A stretch of DNA of 64,000 nucleotides, taken from Sediminibacterium sp. GTDB lineage: Bacteria; Bacteroidota; Bacteroidia; Chitinophagales; Chitinophagaceae. Within the stretch, counting starts at the first letter, position 1. Every line of letters begins with the position of its first letter. The stretch covers positions 124,001 to 188,000 of the forward strand of contig NZ_JAUYTR010000007.1 in the NCBI RefSeq assembly GCF_030695065.1, read 5' to 3'. This document shows, one piece after another, positions 18,913 through 28,006 of the stretch. A program made the position numbers and the translations under genes. The notes under the pieces are model-generated. The model ran no database searches. It saw only the letters and a list, made by a program, of their open reading frames with translations, and was not told the DNA's origin.

Positions 18913-20250
18913 TTAGTTTTTTCGGAAAGCCCATTTACCAATTTCTTTCCAGCCAACCTTTTTACCATACATTAAAATACCCGTACGATATACTTTTCCA
19001 CTTAACCAAGTAGTTAATAAGAAACTTCCAACTAAAGTGAGCATACTTGCAGCCAATTGCCAATAAGGTACGGTGCCTGGTACTCCATATGCAATTCTAG
19101 CCATCATTACCATGGGAGAACTAAATGGAATAATACTTGCCCAAGTAGCCATACTCGTGCTTGGATCTTCCACAGCACGACTCATAATAATGAAAGAGAA
19201 AATGATGGGCATTGTAATCGGTAACATTAAACTTTGAGCATCTTGTGGATCTTCGTTAACTACTGAACCAACAGCCGCAAATAAAGAAGCATAAAATAAG
19301 TATCCACCCAAGAAGTAAAAAATAAAGCAACTGATAATTAATGGCCAGTTGGCAGTACTCATGGTGTTTTGAAACTTATAGAGTTTCTGCGCTGTTTCGC
19401 CTGCTTGTGCCATTGAAGCGCCAGGTCCCATTTGTGCATTGGCTTTTTGCAATTCAGCTACTTGCTGAAGCACATCTTGCGGAATAAAAAATTGTGAAGC
19501 AGCAATGATGCCAAAAATCAATATGATCCAAACAAAAAATTGGGTTAACCCCACTGCGCCAATACCAATGATTTTTCCCATCATTAATTGAAAAGGTTTT
19601 GCACTGCTGATCATCACTTCTGCAATACGATTGGTTTTTTCTTCCATCACCCCACGCATAACCATGGCGCCATAAATAAACATCGTGATATAGATGAGCA
19701 TGCCTGATCCAAATCCAATTCCATAAGAGAGTGCAGCACTGCTTTCTTTTACAGAATCACCAGACTCTTCCAATGATTTCATTTCCGCAAACTGTGAAGA
19801 TGATTTGATGGAATCTAGCTTTGCTCTATCTATACCTGCCTGCTGCAACATTTGGTCTTCAATGGCATCATTAATTCTGTCTTCAATTTTAGATTCTAAG
19901 CTTAAGCCAATTCTTTTTTTAGATCGAATGATGTATTCTGCTTTGGCTGTTCCCTCAAATTTTGGAATGATAATAATATCGGTATAGCCTTTCTTTGAAT
20001 AGTTAGCAGTATCTACATCAGTAGGAAATTCAAATTTGACATCACTTGCATCTCTTAAGTTTCCTTTAAAGAAACCATTCTGGTCTACTACCGCAATTTT
20101 ATGCATTTCTTTATCTGTTGCGGCAAGGAATGCAGCTCCTGCTATAAAGCCCACCATAATTAAGGGGGTGAGAATGGTAGTCAGTAGAAAGCGCTTGTTC
20201 ATTACTCTACTGAGGTATTCGCGCTGTATAATAATCAATATCTTGTTCAT
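18913..20250 (-). CDS. ABC-2 type exporter permease (NatB-like)
   Basis: 445-residue membrane subunit of an ABC-2 exporter. One N-terminal membrane segment follows the typical KILIIIQREYLSRVMNKRFLL opening, then a large extracytoplasmic domain (about residues 45-170) and five or more membrane segments to the end, as in NatB/YhaP proteins; the conserved RGVMEEKTNRIAEVMISSA segment sits near residue 205. The ATP-binding subunit lies immediately upstream (4 bases between genes). Substrate not known; NatAB-type relatives export Na+ or small hydrophobic compounds. Confidence 0.88.
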   Translation of the reverse strand: MNKILIIIQREYLSRVMNKRFLLTTILTPLIMVGFIAGAAFLAATDKEMHKIAVVDQNGFFKGNLRDASDVKFEFPTDVDTANYSKKGYTDIIIIPKFEGTAKAEYIIRSKKRIGLSLESKIEDRINDAIEDQMLQQAGIDRAKLDSIKSSSQFAEMKSLEESGDSVKESSAALSYGIGFGSGMLIYITMFIYGAMVMRGVMEEKTNRIAEVMISSAKPFQLMMGKIIGIGAVGLTQFFVWIILIFGIIAASQFFIPQDVLQQVAELQKANAQMGPGASMAQAGETAQKLYKFQNTMSTANWPLIISCFIFYFLGGYLFYASLFAAVGSVVNEDPQDAQSLMLPITMPIIFSFIIMSRAVEDPSTSMATWASIIPFSSPMVMMARIAYGVPGTVPYWQLAASMLTLVGSFLLTTWLSGKVYRTGILMYGKKVGWKEIGKWAFRKN

Positions 20251-20254
20251 ATAA

Positions 20255-21193
20255 TTAGTTGTCTATTTTTTGAAATGCTCTTGCAGTTGCGTGTGTGCCT
20301 TCTACCTGGCTAATGAAAATTTCATTGAGGGTAGGAAGAATTTCATGAAAAGATTCAATGGTGCATTGGTTGTTTAAGAAATGGGTTAAAATATCATTGC
20401 TTTTATATCCCTCATTAATTTGCAATACCAATTCATTGTTGTTTACATTCACAATGTTGAAAGCTGGTGCGCTTAATGTTCCTGGCAATTCATTTAATTT
20501 AATACTGAACTTATTTTCTTTGAACTGCTGCTTTATATTATGGACTGTTCCATCTAAAATTTTCTTGCCCAAGTTTACCAAAACAATATGGTCGCAAATT
20601 TCTTCTACCTGCTCCATTCTATGTGTACTGAATATAACGGTACTGCCTCTTTTAGCCAAGCCGTATATTTCTTCTTTAATTAGGTTGGCATTGAGTGGAT
20701 CTAAGCCACTGAATGGTTCGTCTAGAATAATGAGTTTGGGTTCGTGTAATACCGTTGTTACAAATTGTAATTTCTGGCTCATTCCTTTACTAAGGTCTTC
20801 AACTTTTTTATTCCACCAGGTTTCCATTTCCAATTTCTTAAACCAAAACTTGATTTTTTGCATTGCTTCTGCTTTGCTCAAACCCTTTAGCTGTGCTAAG
20901 TACATGGCTTGCTCACCAATTTTCATTTTCTTGTACAAGCCCCTTTCTTCTGGCATATAGCCAATCTTGATAATGTCGTTTAATGGATCAAAGGTTTGTC
21001 CATCAAATTGAATATGACCACTGTCTGGATAAAATATCCCTGTTATCATTCTCAATAAGGTGGTTTTACCTGCACCATTTGGCCCCAGTAATCCAAAAAT
21101 ACTTCCTTGCTCAATGGAGAAACTAATATCGTCTACCGCTTTTTGGGTGGCGTAATGTTTTCTCAAATTGGTTAATTCTAAAATTGCACTCAT
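20255..21193 (-). CDS. ABC transporter ATP-binding protein (NatA-like)
   Basis: 312-residue ATPase partner of the permease at 18913. Walker A GPNGAGKTT at 37-45, signature LSKGMSQK, Walker B LIILDEPFSGLDP and the switch His in STHRMEQ are complete. The last ~90 residues are the additional C-terminal domain found in ABC-2 exporter ATPases. The two genes form one operon, expressed from the region before 21193. Confidence 0.92.
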   Translation of the reverse strand: MSAILELTNLRKHYATQKAVDDISFSIEQGSIFGLLGPNGAGKTTLLRMITGIFYPDSGHIQFDGQTFDPLNDIIKIGYMPEERGLYKKMKIGEQAMYLAQLKGLSKAEAMQKIKFWFKKLEMETWWNKKVEDLSKGMSQKLQFVTTVLHEPKLIILDEPFSGLDPLNANLIKEEIYGLAKRGSTVIFSTHRMEQVEEICDHIVLVNLGKKILDGTVHNIKQQFKENKFSIKLNELPGTLSAPAFNIVNVNNNELVLQINEGYKSNDILTHFLNNQCTIESFHEILPTLNEIFISQVEGTHATARAFQKIDN

Positions 21194-21213
21194 ATGCTTA
21201 TTTATATATGAAC

Positions 21214-21246
21214 TAAATGTAATGATTAGTGTTGCCTTTCAACAAA
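21214..21246 (-). promoter_or_regulatory. Putative promoter of the ABC exporter operon
   Basis: On the minus strand, TTTG (plus-strand CAAA at 21243-21246) is followed after 21 bases by TACATTTA (plus 21214-21221), seven of eight matches to TAnnTTTG. It lies 20 bases upstream of the start at 21193. Confidence 0.45.
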
Positions 21247-21274
21247 ATATTACAAGAACGGGCTTGTTTTTGAG

Positions 21275-21282
21275 TAATTTTG
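21275..21282 (+). promoter_or_regulatory. Putative -7 promoter element
   Basis: TAATTTTG is an exact match to TAnnTTTG, 24 bases before the ATG at 21307. No convincing TTTG at -33 was found. Confidence 0.4.
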
Positions 21283-21306
21283 CATAAAATATTTAAAGCA
21301 AGCGAA

Positions 21307-22290
21307 ATGAAGGGTTTATTAAGGGGGGGGAGACTACTTTTATTGGGAACATTACTTGTTGCATTATCTAGTTGGGGTTTTTTGGTACATAGAACCATAC
21401 ACCAATTAGCCGTTTATCAACTTCCAGCTGAAATGGCTGGCTTTTTTCACAGCAATATGGCTAAACTGGTGTACGATGCGCCAAGAGCAGATACCAGAAG
21501 AAATACCGATAGCACCGAAGCGCCTAAGCATTTTATTGATCTAGAACCATTCAATGAAAAGCCTGCTTATGATTTGCCCCATGATTTTAATAAAGCAATA
21601 GCAAAATATAGTATGGATACCCTAACTAAATATGGGTATGTTCCTTATCAAATTATTGTGCTGAAAAACCAATTGACCAATGCATTCAAAATGCAAAACA
21701 AAGATTCTATTTTGTTTTATGCCGCAGACCTTGGTCATTATATAGGTGATGCAAATGTTCCTTTGCATACTACCATTAATTACGATGGGCAGTTAACCAA
21801 TCAACAAGGGTTACATAGTTTATGGGAATCTATGATTCCTGAATTAGAAATAGAGCAATACAATTTATACAGTGGTCATAAAGTGCGTTATCTTAGAAAT
21901 CCTATAAAAGATGTTTTTCGTGCTATCAAAAGAGCGCATGAGTTAGTACCTACAATGTTGGCTAAAGAAGTGGAAACCTCATTGGAGTTTACCGACTCTA
22001 CCAAGTATCGATATCAAATGCGCAACGGAAGACAATCTAGGTCTTACACCACCGCTTTTGCAAAAGCCTATTCAGAAAAATTAAAGCCTACGATTAATCA
22101 ACAACTATTGCATTCTGCAGATATGATTGCCGATTTCTGGTACACTGCTTGGGTAGATGCAGGCAAGCCTGATTTAAGTGGCATCACTAATTGGACTCCT
22201 GAAAAGAAAGAACAATTTGCGGCAGAGCAAGCAGCGTATCAATTGAATTCTTTAATAAAGGAAAACTTATTAGAGGCAAAGAAAAAATAA
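21307..22290 (+). CDS. Zinc-dependent phospholipase C / S1-P1 nuclease-like protein
   Basis: 327-residue secreted protein. The signal peptide ends near SSWG, leaving Trp at or near the mature N-terminus as in the phospholipase C/P1 nuclease fold. Putative zinc ligands: H of FLVHRTIHQLAV, D of YDAPRADTRR, H of APKHFID, and the AADLGHYIGDANVPLHTT block matching the H-x3-D/H motif. Exact substrate unknown (phospholipid or nucleic acid). The ATG at 21307 is chosen over an in-frame TTG at 21280. A run of eight G (21323-21330) lies inside the signal peptide coding part, a potential slippage site. Confidence 0.75.
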   Translation: MKGLLRGGRLLLLGTLLVALSSWGFLVHRTIHQLAVYQLPAEMAGFFHSNMAKLVYDAPRADTRRNTDSTEAPKHFIDLEPFNEKPAYDLPHDFNKAIAKYSMDTLTKYGYVPYQIIVLKNQLTNAFKMQNKDSILFYAADLGHYIGDANVPLHTTINYDGQLTNQQGLHSLWESMIPELEIEQYNLYSGHKVRYLRNPIKDVFRAIKRAHELVPTMLAKEVETSLEFTDSTKYRYQMRNGRQSRSYTTAFAKAYSEKLKPTINQQLLHSADMIADFWYTAWVDAGKPDLSGITNWTPEKKEQFAAEQAAYQLNSLIKENLLEAKKK

Positions 22291-22303
22291 AGGAATCATT
22301 TTG

Positions 22304-23875
22304 TTATGCCCATACAATAGCAATTTGCCTTGCTAACTTTTGGCCATCCATTGCGGCGCTTACAATTCCCCCTGCATATCCCGCACCTTCACCACATGGG
22401 TATAAATTATTGAGTTGTGGATGAGTTAGTGTTACTACATCTCTTGGAATACGAATAGGTGAGGAGGTTCTGCTTTCTGTTGCTACCAATACGGCATCAT
22501 TGGTATAGTATCCTTTCATTTTTGCACCAAACATTTTTAATGCACCCTGCAAACTTTCTATAATAAAGTTGGGCAATACTTCTTTTAAATTAGCAGCAGC
22601 CAATCCAGGTAAATAACTGCAATCTGGTAAATTACTTGACGGCTTGTTGTTGCAAAAATCTACCATTCTTTGCGCAGGTGCTACAAATTTTCCACCTCCT
22701 GCATTGTAAGCTTTTTGTTCTACCGATTGTTGAAAATCCATTAGTAACAATGCATCAGCCGATTGCTTGTTGAAATAGTTTAATGCATCTGTTTCTGCCA
22801 CTTGCACCACCATACCGCTATTGGCAAATGGATTGTTTCTTTTACTGGGGCTCCAGCCGTTCACCACTAATTCTCCGGGATCTGTTGACGCGGTGGCTAT
22901 GATCCCCCCGGGGCACATGCAAAAACTAAATACACCTCGTTGGTTTACTTGTTCCACTAAGCTATAAGATGCTGGTGGTAAAAAATTACCCCTAACATCG
23001 CAATGGTATTGAGCTGCATCAATAATGCTTTGCGGATGTTCTATTCTTACGCCTAGTGCAAATGGCTTTGATTCAATTAAAATATTTTTTTGGTGCAACA
23101 ACCTAAAAATATCTCGTGCGGAGTGTCCTGTTGCCAATATATACGCATCCGCCGAAAACCGATTGCCATTGGCGGTGATTAGCTCGTGTATTGCATTTTG
23201 CTTTGTAACTATATTGGTTACCTTGGTTTCAAAATGAACTTCGCCACCTGCAGCAATAATTTGCTCACGCATGGCAGAAATAATCTGTGGTAATTTATTG
23301 GTGCCAATATGCGGATGCGATTGGTATAATATTTTTTCTTCGGCACCAAACTGATAAAATAATTGCAATACCTTATCTATGCTGCCTCTTTTACTGCTTC
23401 GTGTGTACAACTTCCCATCACTATAAGTGCCTGCACCACCTTCGCCAAAGCAATAATTACTATCGGGGTTAATAATGCCTTCTTTATTGAGTACCGCTAA
23501 ATCTCTTCTTCTTGCTTTAACGTCTTTGCCTCTCTCTAGTATAATGGGTTTAATGCCCAATTCAATCAATTCCAATGCTGCAAACAATCCTGCTGGCCCT
23601 GCACCAATAATAATGACTGTTTTTGCTTTGGTTTTAATGGGATCTAGCGGAATACTGATTCTTTCTCTTTCTACAAAAGGCTCATTTATAAAAGCCTGAA
23701 GGGTTAGGTTGATCCAGACTTGCTGCCTACTTCGGGCATCGATGGATTGTTTGAGGGTTCTATATCCGGTAACCGCTGAAATAGCAACGCCAACTGACTG
23801 TGCAATCAATTGATGCACTAATTCAGGTAAGGCAGCTTCTTCTGGCTTTAATTTTAACGTGATTTGTTTTTGCAT
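22304..23875 (-). CDS. FAD-dependent dehydrogenase, COG2509-type
   Basis: 523-residue flavoprotein of unknown substrate. After a ~90-residue N-terminal domain it has the dinucleotide-binding IIGAGPAGLFAALELIE with terminal ERGKDV, then a Cys/Gly-rich CFGEGGAGTYSDGKLYTR block, a second FAD motif (ILATGHSARDIF) and the diagnostic FCMCPGGIIATAS segment, ending with GEGAGYAGGIVSAAMDGQKLA. This arrangement is that of the widespread uncharacterised FAD-dependent dehydrogenases (COG2509). It converges with the gene at 21307 (13 bases between stops) and is followed upstream by the DUF3127 gene. Confidence 0.85.
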   Translation of the reverse strand: MQKQITLKLKPEEAALPELVHQLIAQSVGVAISAVTGYRTLKQSIDARSRQQVWINLTLQAFINEPFVERERISIPLDPIKTKAKTVIIIGAGPAGLFAALELIELGIKPIILERGKDVKARRRDLAVLNKEGIINPDSNYCFGEGGAGTYSDGKLYTRSSKRGSIDKVLQLFYQFGAEEKILYQSHPHIGTNKLPQIISAMREQIIAAGGEVHFETKVTNIVTKQNAIHELITANGNRFSADAYILATGHSARDIFRLLHQKNILIESKPFALGVRIEHPQSIIDAAQYHCDVRGNFLPPASYSLVEQVNQRGVFSFCMCPGGIIATASTDPGELVVNGWSPSKRNNPFANSGMVVQVAETDALNYFNKQSADALLLMDFQQSVEQKAYNAGGGKFVAPAQRMVDFCNNKPSSNLPDCSYLPGLAAANLKEVLPNFIIESLQGALKMFGAKMKGYYTNDAVLVATESRTSSPIRIPRDVVTLTHPQLNNLYPCGEGAGYAGGIVSAAMDGQKLARQIAIVWA

Positions 23876-23912
23876 ACTGTCAGGTGTTGATCCTAAAAAG
23901 TAATTGGGTGTT

Positions 23913-24290
23913 TTAGAATGGCAAGTCGTCTACCACTTCTCCCGGAGGTGGCATATCGTTGTAACTGGCTGATGGCGGCATGTCTACATCACTGGTCAAT
24001 TTTACCGTTTCCATTCTCCAAGCATCTAAGTTGGTGATATAATTTTCGCGACCATCTTTCATCCACTTGGTTCCTTTAATATTGAACATCACTTTTACTT
24101 CTTCTCCTAAATTAAAGCGATCGGGCATGGCTGTTTTGTCTTGCACACATTGAAACTTTACATAATTGGTAATGGTTCTTCCATTAATATCTTCTGATTT
24201 CTCAATTACAAATTCCCTGGTTTTAAAGTTTTCCGTGCGTTGTACTATGTCAAATTTAGCAACCAATTTGCCGGTGATTTCGTAACTCAT
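23913..24290 (-). CDS. DUF3127 domain protein
   Basis: 125-residue protein largely made of a DUF3127 domain (SYEITGKLVAKFDIVQ ... FNIKGTKWMKDGRENYITNLDAWRME), an OB-like small domain common in Bacteroidota and reminiscent of single-strand-binding proteins; the acidic C-terminal tail ending DDLPF strengthens that resemblance, since SSB tails end D-D-L-P-F/D-D-I-P-F. Role in DNA metabolism is inference. Start: ATG at 24290 rather than the in-frame upstream codon at 24356, because similarity begins at MSYEITG. Confidence 0.8.
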   Translation of the reverse strand: MSYEITGKLVAKFDIVQRTENFKTREFVIEKSEDINGRTITNYVKFQCVQDKTAMPDRFNLGEEVKVMFNIKGTKWMKDGRENYITNLDAWRMETVKLTSDVDMPPSASYNDMPPPGEVVDDLPF

Positions 24291-24370
24291 GTTTGTGCTT
24301 TTATTTACTGCAAAAGTAGGTTTAAATTTTCCAATTATTATTGTACCTTTCTTCACTTCAATGTTTATTC

Positions 24371-25120
24371 ATGCGTATTCTATCAATTTTTTATAGTGGG
24401 TTCATTTTACTGTTGTTGGCTTGTGGTACTACTCAAGTTCCAAAACAGGTAAGTTATTTGGGTTACCCTATATCACCTAAAATTAAAGCGGATACTGCTT
24501 TAATTAATTTGTTACAACCCTATTCAATGGAAGTAAACCGTACCATGAATAATGTAATTGGGTTTACGCCTACAACAATGACCAAGCGTTTACCTGAAAG
24601 TGGGTTGGGCAATTTTATGGCAGACTGTATGAAAGAAATGGCATCTCAAAAATTCGGATTACCTGTAGATATTGCTTTCATGAATCAAGGAGGCATAAGA
24701 GCCAGCATTAATAAAGGAAATATTACCATCGGCAATGTATATGAATTAATGCCTTTTGATAATTTACTGGTATTACAAGAGCTCAAAGGCTCGGTGATTG
24801 AAGCCTTAATGAATCATATTGCCGCAGACGGTGGTTGGCCTATTTCTAAAGGGTCTTCTTTTAAGATTAGGAATAAACAGGCGGTAGATATTATCATTAA
24901 TGGAAAGCCACTTGATCGCAATGCTACTTATATAACGGCCAATTCAGATTATATAGCACAGGGTGGGAGCGATGCCGCTATGTTAAAACCATTCCCTTTT
25001 CAAAACAAAGGGTATCTTATTAGAGACGCATTAATTGAATACATCAAACAAATTACCGCTAGCGGTAAACCAGTTGATGCTAAAATTGAAAACCGAGTAA
25101 CCAGCAGCAACAATGAATAG
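24371..25120 (+). CDS. 5'-nucleotidase C-terminal-domain lipoprotein
   Basis: 249-residue lipoprotein (lipobox L-L-A-C, Cys near 18) made only of the substrate-binding domain of UshA-type 5'-nucleotidases: the ESGLGNFMADCM, IAFMNQGGIRASI, GNVYELMPFDNLLV and ANSDYIAQGGSDAAM blocks are all present. The catalytic metallophosphatase domain is absent here but encoded by the next gene, which overlaps by 8 bases. Together they make a two-subunit version of the normally single-chain periplasmic enzyme, with the domain order reversed. ATG at 24371 chosen because it sets the signal peptide; a TTG at 24341 is in frame. Confidence 0.87.
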   Translation: MRILSIFYSGFILLLLACGTTQVPKQVSYLGYPISPKIKADTALINLLQPYSMEVNRTMNNVIGFTPTTMTKRLPESGLGNFMADCMKEMASQKFGLPVDIAFMNQGGIRASINKGNITIGNVYELMPFDNLLVLQELKGSVIEALMNHIAADGGWPISKGSSFKIRNKQAVDIIINGKPLDRNATYITANSDYIAQGGSDAAMLKPFPFQNKGYLIRDALIEYIKQITASGKPVDAKIENRVTSSNNE

Positions 25121-26051
25121 AAGACATTTTATTAAACAAACCGCATTGGCAAGTTCTGCAGTAATGGCTAGCACTGTTGCTGGAACTTCTTTATTGAGCG
25201 CACAAGGCATACCCGAACAATCTTTGCTCACCATTTTGCATACCAATGATGTACACAGCAGATTGGATCCTTTTCCAATGGATGGGAGCAGGAACCAAGG
25301 ATTGGGCGGAGTAGCAGCCAGGTCATCGTTGATTCAATCTATTCGGGAAGAAAACAATCCAACCCTTTTATTGGATGCGGGAGATATTTTTCAAGGCACC
25401 CCTTATTTTAATTTGTACAAGGGCGAACCTGAAATGAAAGCCATGAGCAAAATGGGGTATGATGCAGTTACCATGGGTAATCACGATTTTGATGCGGGAA
25501 TTGAAAATTTTGCGAATCAATTGCAACATGTAAGTTTTCCAGTGGTCATAAGCAACTATGATTTCGCCAATACACCCATGGAGTATAATTATAAACCATA
25601 TACCATTATTCAGAAAGGAAAGCAGCGCATTGGCATTTTAGGGGTTGGTATTGAATTAGAAGGCTTGGTGCCAAAGAATTTATATGGTAATACTGTTTAT
25701 AAAGATCCCATTGTTGCTGCCAATGAAACAGCTGAAATATTGCGTCAAAAAAAATGCGATTTAATCATTTGCTTATCACACTTAGGTGATAAATACAGTG
25801 ATAATAAAGTGAGTGATGAAATTTTGGCAAAAGAGAGTCGAAACATCGATTTGATTATAGGGGGGCATACGCATCGCTTTTTTGATCAACCTAGAAAATA
25901 TACCAACAAAGACGGTGGGGATATTTTGGTGAACCAAATGGGCTGGGGAGGCATCCAAATGGGTCGTTTGGATTATAATTTTTCGGCGAGCAAAAGGAAA
26001 AATTCGCCGAAAGCCCATACTGTAGTTATAATGAGAAAACCTAACGAATAA
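25113..26051 (+). CDS. 5'-nucleotidase metallophosphatase subunit, Tat-exported
   Basis: 312-residue calcineurin-like phosphoesterase equal to the N-terminal half of UshA-type 5'-nucleotidase. Metal-binding motifs: TNDVHSR, DAGDIFQGTPY, MGNHDFDAG, SHLGDKYSD and GGHTHRFF. The N-terminus NRRHFIK plus a moderately hydrophobic stretch is a Tat signal, whereas its partner (24371) goes out as a lipoprotein; the metal-containing subunit is thus probably folded before export. Translation is coupled to the preceding gene (8-base overlap). Confidence 0.9.
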   Translation: MNRRHFIKQTALASSAVMASTVAGTSLLSAQGIPEQSLLTILHTNDVHSRLDPFPMDGSRNQGLGGVAARSSLIQSIREENNPTLLLDAGDIFQGTPYFNLYKGEPEMKAMSKMGYDAVTMGNHDFDAGIENFANQLQHVSFPVVISNYDFANTPMEYNYKPYTIIQKGKQRIGILGVGIELEGLVPKNLYGNTVYKDPIVAANETAEILRQKKCDLIICLSHLGDKYSDNKVSDEILAKESRNIDLIIGGHTHRFFDQPRKYTNKDGGDILVNQMGWGGIQMGRLDYNFSASKRKNSPKAHTVVIMRKPNE

Positions 26052-26110
26052 AAAAATTTTTTTTTCAACATAAAGTCTACATATTCGCATCCCTATTTTA
26101 TTTTTTAAAC

Positions 26111-26119
26111 ATATCCACA
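26111..26119 (+). promoter_or_regulatory. Single DnaA-box-like 9-mer upstream of dnaA
   Basis: ATATCCACA differs from the consensus TTATCCACA in one base. It lies 73 bases before the dnaA start and could allow autoregulation. No cluster of boxes is present, so it is not evidence for an origin. Confidence 0.3.
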
Positions 26120-26191
26120 TATGGGGAAAATAAGATAACTTGTAGCAGAGACTTAACTTAACTGATTATATAAAATTGTTCACTTTTTTGT

Positions 26192-27625
26192 ATGGCTAAG
26201 AACGCTGAAAATGTTTGGATCAATTGTTTAAAGATTATTAAAGACATTGTAGAATGGCAACATTTTAAAACATGGTTTGAACCTATTACTCCTGTAGAAC
26301 TAAAAGGGAATGTATTAATGATACAAGTTCCTTCTCAATTCTTTTATGAGTACTTAGAAGAACACTATGTTACTTTGCTTGCGAAAACCTTAAAACGTGA
26401 ATTGGGTAAAGATGCTCGACTAGAATACCGTATTATGGTAGATAGTGGCAACACCAATAGCAGAAATGGTTCTGTTGATATTCCTGCACGTGGTCCTAAA
26501 TCGATCAACAACAATGAAATGAATTTTCCATTGGTGATTGATAATCCGGTGAAGAATCCATTTGTAATTCCTGGTTTAAAGAAAATGCAAATTGACCCTC
26601 AATTGAATCATGGCTATATTTTTGATTCATTTATAGAGGGAGATTGTAATAGGGTTGCCCGTAGAGCTGGTAAAACAGTAGCTGAGAAGCCAGGTGCCAA
26701 CTCATTTAATCCATTGGTTATATATGGTGGAGTTGGATTAGGCAAAACCCACTTGGCTCAAGCTATTGGAAATGATGTAAAAAGAATGCACCCTTCTAAA
26801 GTGGTGTTATATGTAAGTAGCGAAAAATTCATTAACCAATTTGTTGACCATAGTCGCAATAATGCCATTAATGATTTTATTCACTTCTATCAGTTGATTG
26901 ATGTGTTGATTATTGATGACGTTCAGTTTTTTAGCAGAGCAGAAAAAAGCCAAGATGCTTTCTTTGCCATCTTTAACCACTTACACCAAAGCGGTAAGCA
27001 GTTGGTGTTAACTTCTGATAAACCACCTAAGGATTTAGATGGTATGCAAGAGCGTTTGTTGAGCAGGTTCAGATGGGGACTTAGTGCAGACTTGCAAGTA
27101 CCCGACTACGAAACAAGAATTGAAATTCTAGAAAAGAAAATGAAGAACGACGGACTAGATATGCCTAAAGAGGTAATCAAGTACGTTGCATACAATATCA
27201 ATACAAATGTGCGCGAATTAGAAGGCGCATTAATTTCTTTATTGGCTCAATCTTCTTTAAACAAAAAAGAAATAGATGTAGAGTTGGCTAAGAAAGTATT
27301 GAGAAACTTTGTTAAAACCAGCAGCAAAGAAATTACTATTGACGCCATTCAAAAAATGGTCTGCGAATATTTTGATGTTCCTTACGACCGTTTGCTTCAC
27401 AAAACACGTAAAAGAGAAATTGTACAAGCCCGCCAAATTACTATGTACTTGGCCAAGGCATTTACCAAGAACTCTTTGAAGACTATCGGGGAGCATTTTG
27501 GAGGCAGAGACCATACTACTGTTATTCACTCTTGTCAAACAGTGAAAGACTTAATGGACACAGACTCTATTTTTAGAGAAAATGTAATGGAATTAACGCA
27601 GAAAGTGCAGTTAGCTGCTATGTAA
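26192..27625 (+). CDS. dnaA: Chromosomal replication initiator DnaA
   Basis: Initiator ATPase that binds DnaA boxes and melts oriC. 477 residues with four domains: N-terminal DnaB/DnaA interaction domain (1-80), linker, AAA+ core with Walker A GGVGLGKTH near 178 and Walker B VLIIDDVQFF near 239, and C-terminal helix-turn-helix with the DnaA signature GGRDHTTVIHSCQTV near 432. Preceded by the usual short AT-rich gap and followed by an intrinsic terminator. dnaN is not adjacent, which is common in Bacteroidota. Confidence 0.96.
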   Translation: MAKNAENVWINCLKIIKDIVEWQHFKTWFEPITPVELKGNVLMIQVPSQFFYEYLEEHYVTLLAKTLKRELGKDARLEYRIMVDSGNTNSRNGSVDIPARGPKSINNNEMNFPLVIDNPVKNPFVIPGLKKMQIDPQLNHGYIFDSFIEGDCNRVARRAGKTVAEKPGANSFNPLVIYGGVGLGKTHLAQAIGNDVKRMHPSKVVLYVSSEKFINQFVDHSRNNAINDFIHFYQLIDVLIIDDVQFFSRAEKSQDAFFAIFNHLHQSGKQLVLTSDKPPKDLDGMQERLLSRFRWGLSADLQVPDYETRIEILEKKMKNDGLDMPKEVIKYVAYNINTNVRELEGALISLLAQSSLNKKEIDVELAKKVLRNFVKTSSKEITIDAIQKMVCEYFDVPYDRLLHKTRKREIVQARQITMYLAKAFTKNSLKTIGEHFGGRDHTTVIHSCQTVKDLMDTDSIFRENVMELTQKVQLAAM

Positions 27626-27655
27626 TTAAGTTTAGTTTCGCCTGAAAATACTGTG

Positions 27656-27690
27656 CATCCTGTCTCTTGTAGGCGGGATGTTTTATTTTA
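27656..27690 (+). terminator. Intrinsic terminator after dnaA
   Basis: CATCCTGTCT (27656-27665) pairs with AGGCGGGATG (27671-27680) through ten pairs, including G-U pairs, with a 5-base loop and then TTTTATTTTA. Confidence 0.75.
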
Positions 27691-27708
27691 TGATTTTTTG
27701 CATCATTT

Positions 27709-27740
27709 TTTGGCAGTTAAGCTTAGGAAACTTATTTTTG
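27709..27740 (+). promoter_or_regulatory. Promoter of the tRNA-Ser/tRNA-Pro unit
   Basis: TTTG (27709-27712), 20-base spacer, TATTTTTG (27733-27740): both boxes match the Bacteroidota primary promoter consensus. Transcription would start about 20 bases before tRNA-Ser. Confidence 0.6.
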
Positions 27741-27767
27741 CAGCCCTCTCCCAAAAGGAGTAAGGAC

Positions 27768-27856
27768 GGTGAGGTGGATGAGTGGCTGAAATCAGTAGTT
27801 TGCTAAACTGCCGTACGGGTTAAACTGTACCGCGGGTTCGAATCCCGCCCTCACCG
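27768..27856 (+). tRNA. tRNA-Ser (anticodon GCT)
   Basis: The 7-bp acceptor stem GGTGAGG/CCTCACC closes an 89-base cloverleaf; anticodon loop TTGCTAA gives GCU, reading AGC/AGU. A long variable arm, as in type II serine tRNAs, precedes the GGTTCGAATCC T-arm. The 3' CCA is not encoded. Confidence 0.95.
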
Positions 27857-27931
27857 CAGATTAACTAAACACTAATCTGCAAGCAAACTCAAGAATGATT
27901 TTCTCCGGCGAAAATCAGGATAACAAAGTCT

Positions 27932-28005
27932 CGGGAAGTAGCGCAGGCCGGTAGCGCACCTGGTTTGGGACCAGGGGGTCGCAGGTTCGAATCCTGTCTT
28001 CCCGA
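27932..28005 (+). tRNA. tRNA-Pro (anticodon TGG)
   Basis: 74-base cloverleaf with acceptor CGGGAAG/CTTCCCG, anticodon loop TTTGGGA (UGG), and T-arm GGTTCGAATCC. CCA not encoded. The gene lies 75 bases after tRNA-Ser and marks the left edge of an island with an integrase remnant, so its 3' end is the probable attachment site. Open frames antisense to it are artefacts. Confidence 0.95.
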
Positions 28006-28006
28006 C

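Noticed and set aside
26052..26191. Possible oriC before dnaA
   Set aside because: Only one 8-of-9 DnaA box and no cluster or AT-rich 13-mers; adjacency to dnaA alone is insufficient.
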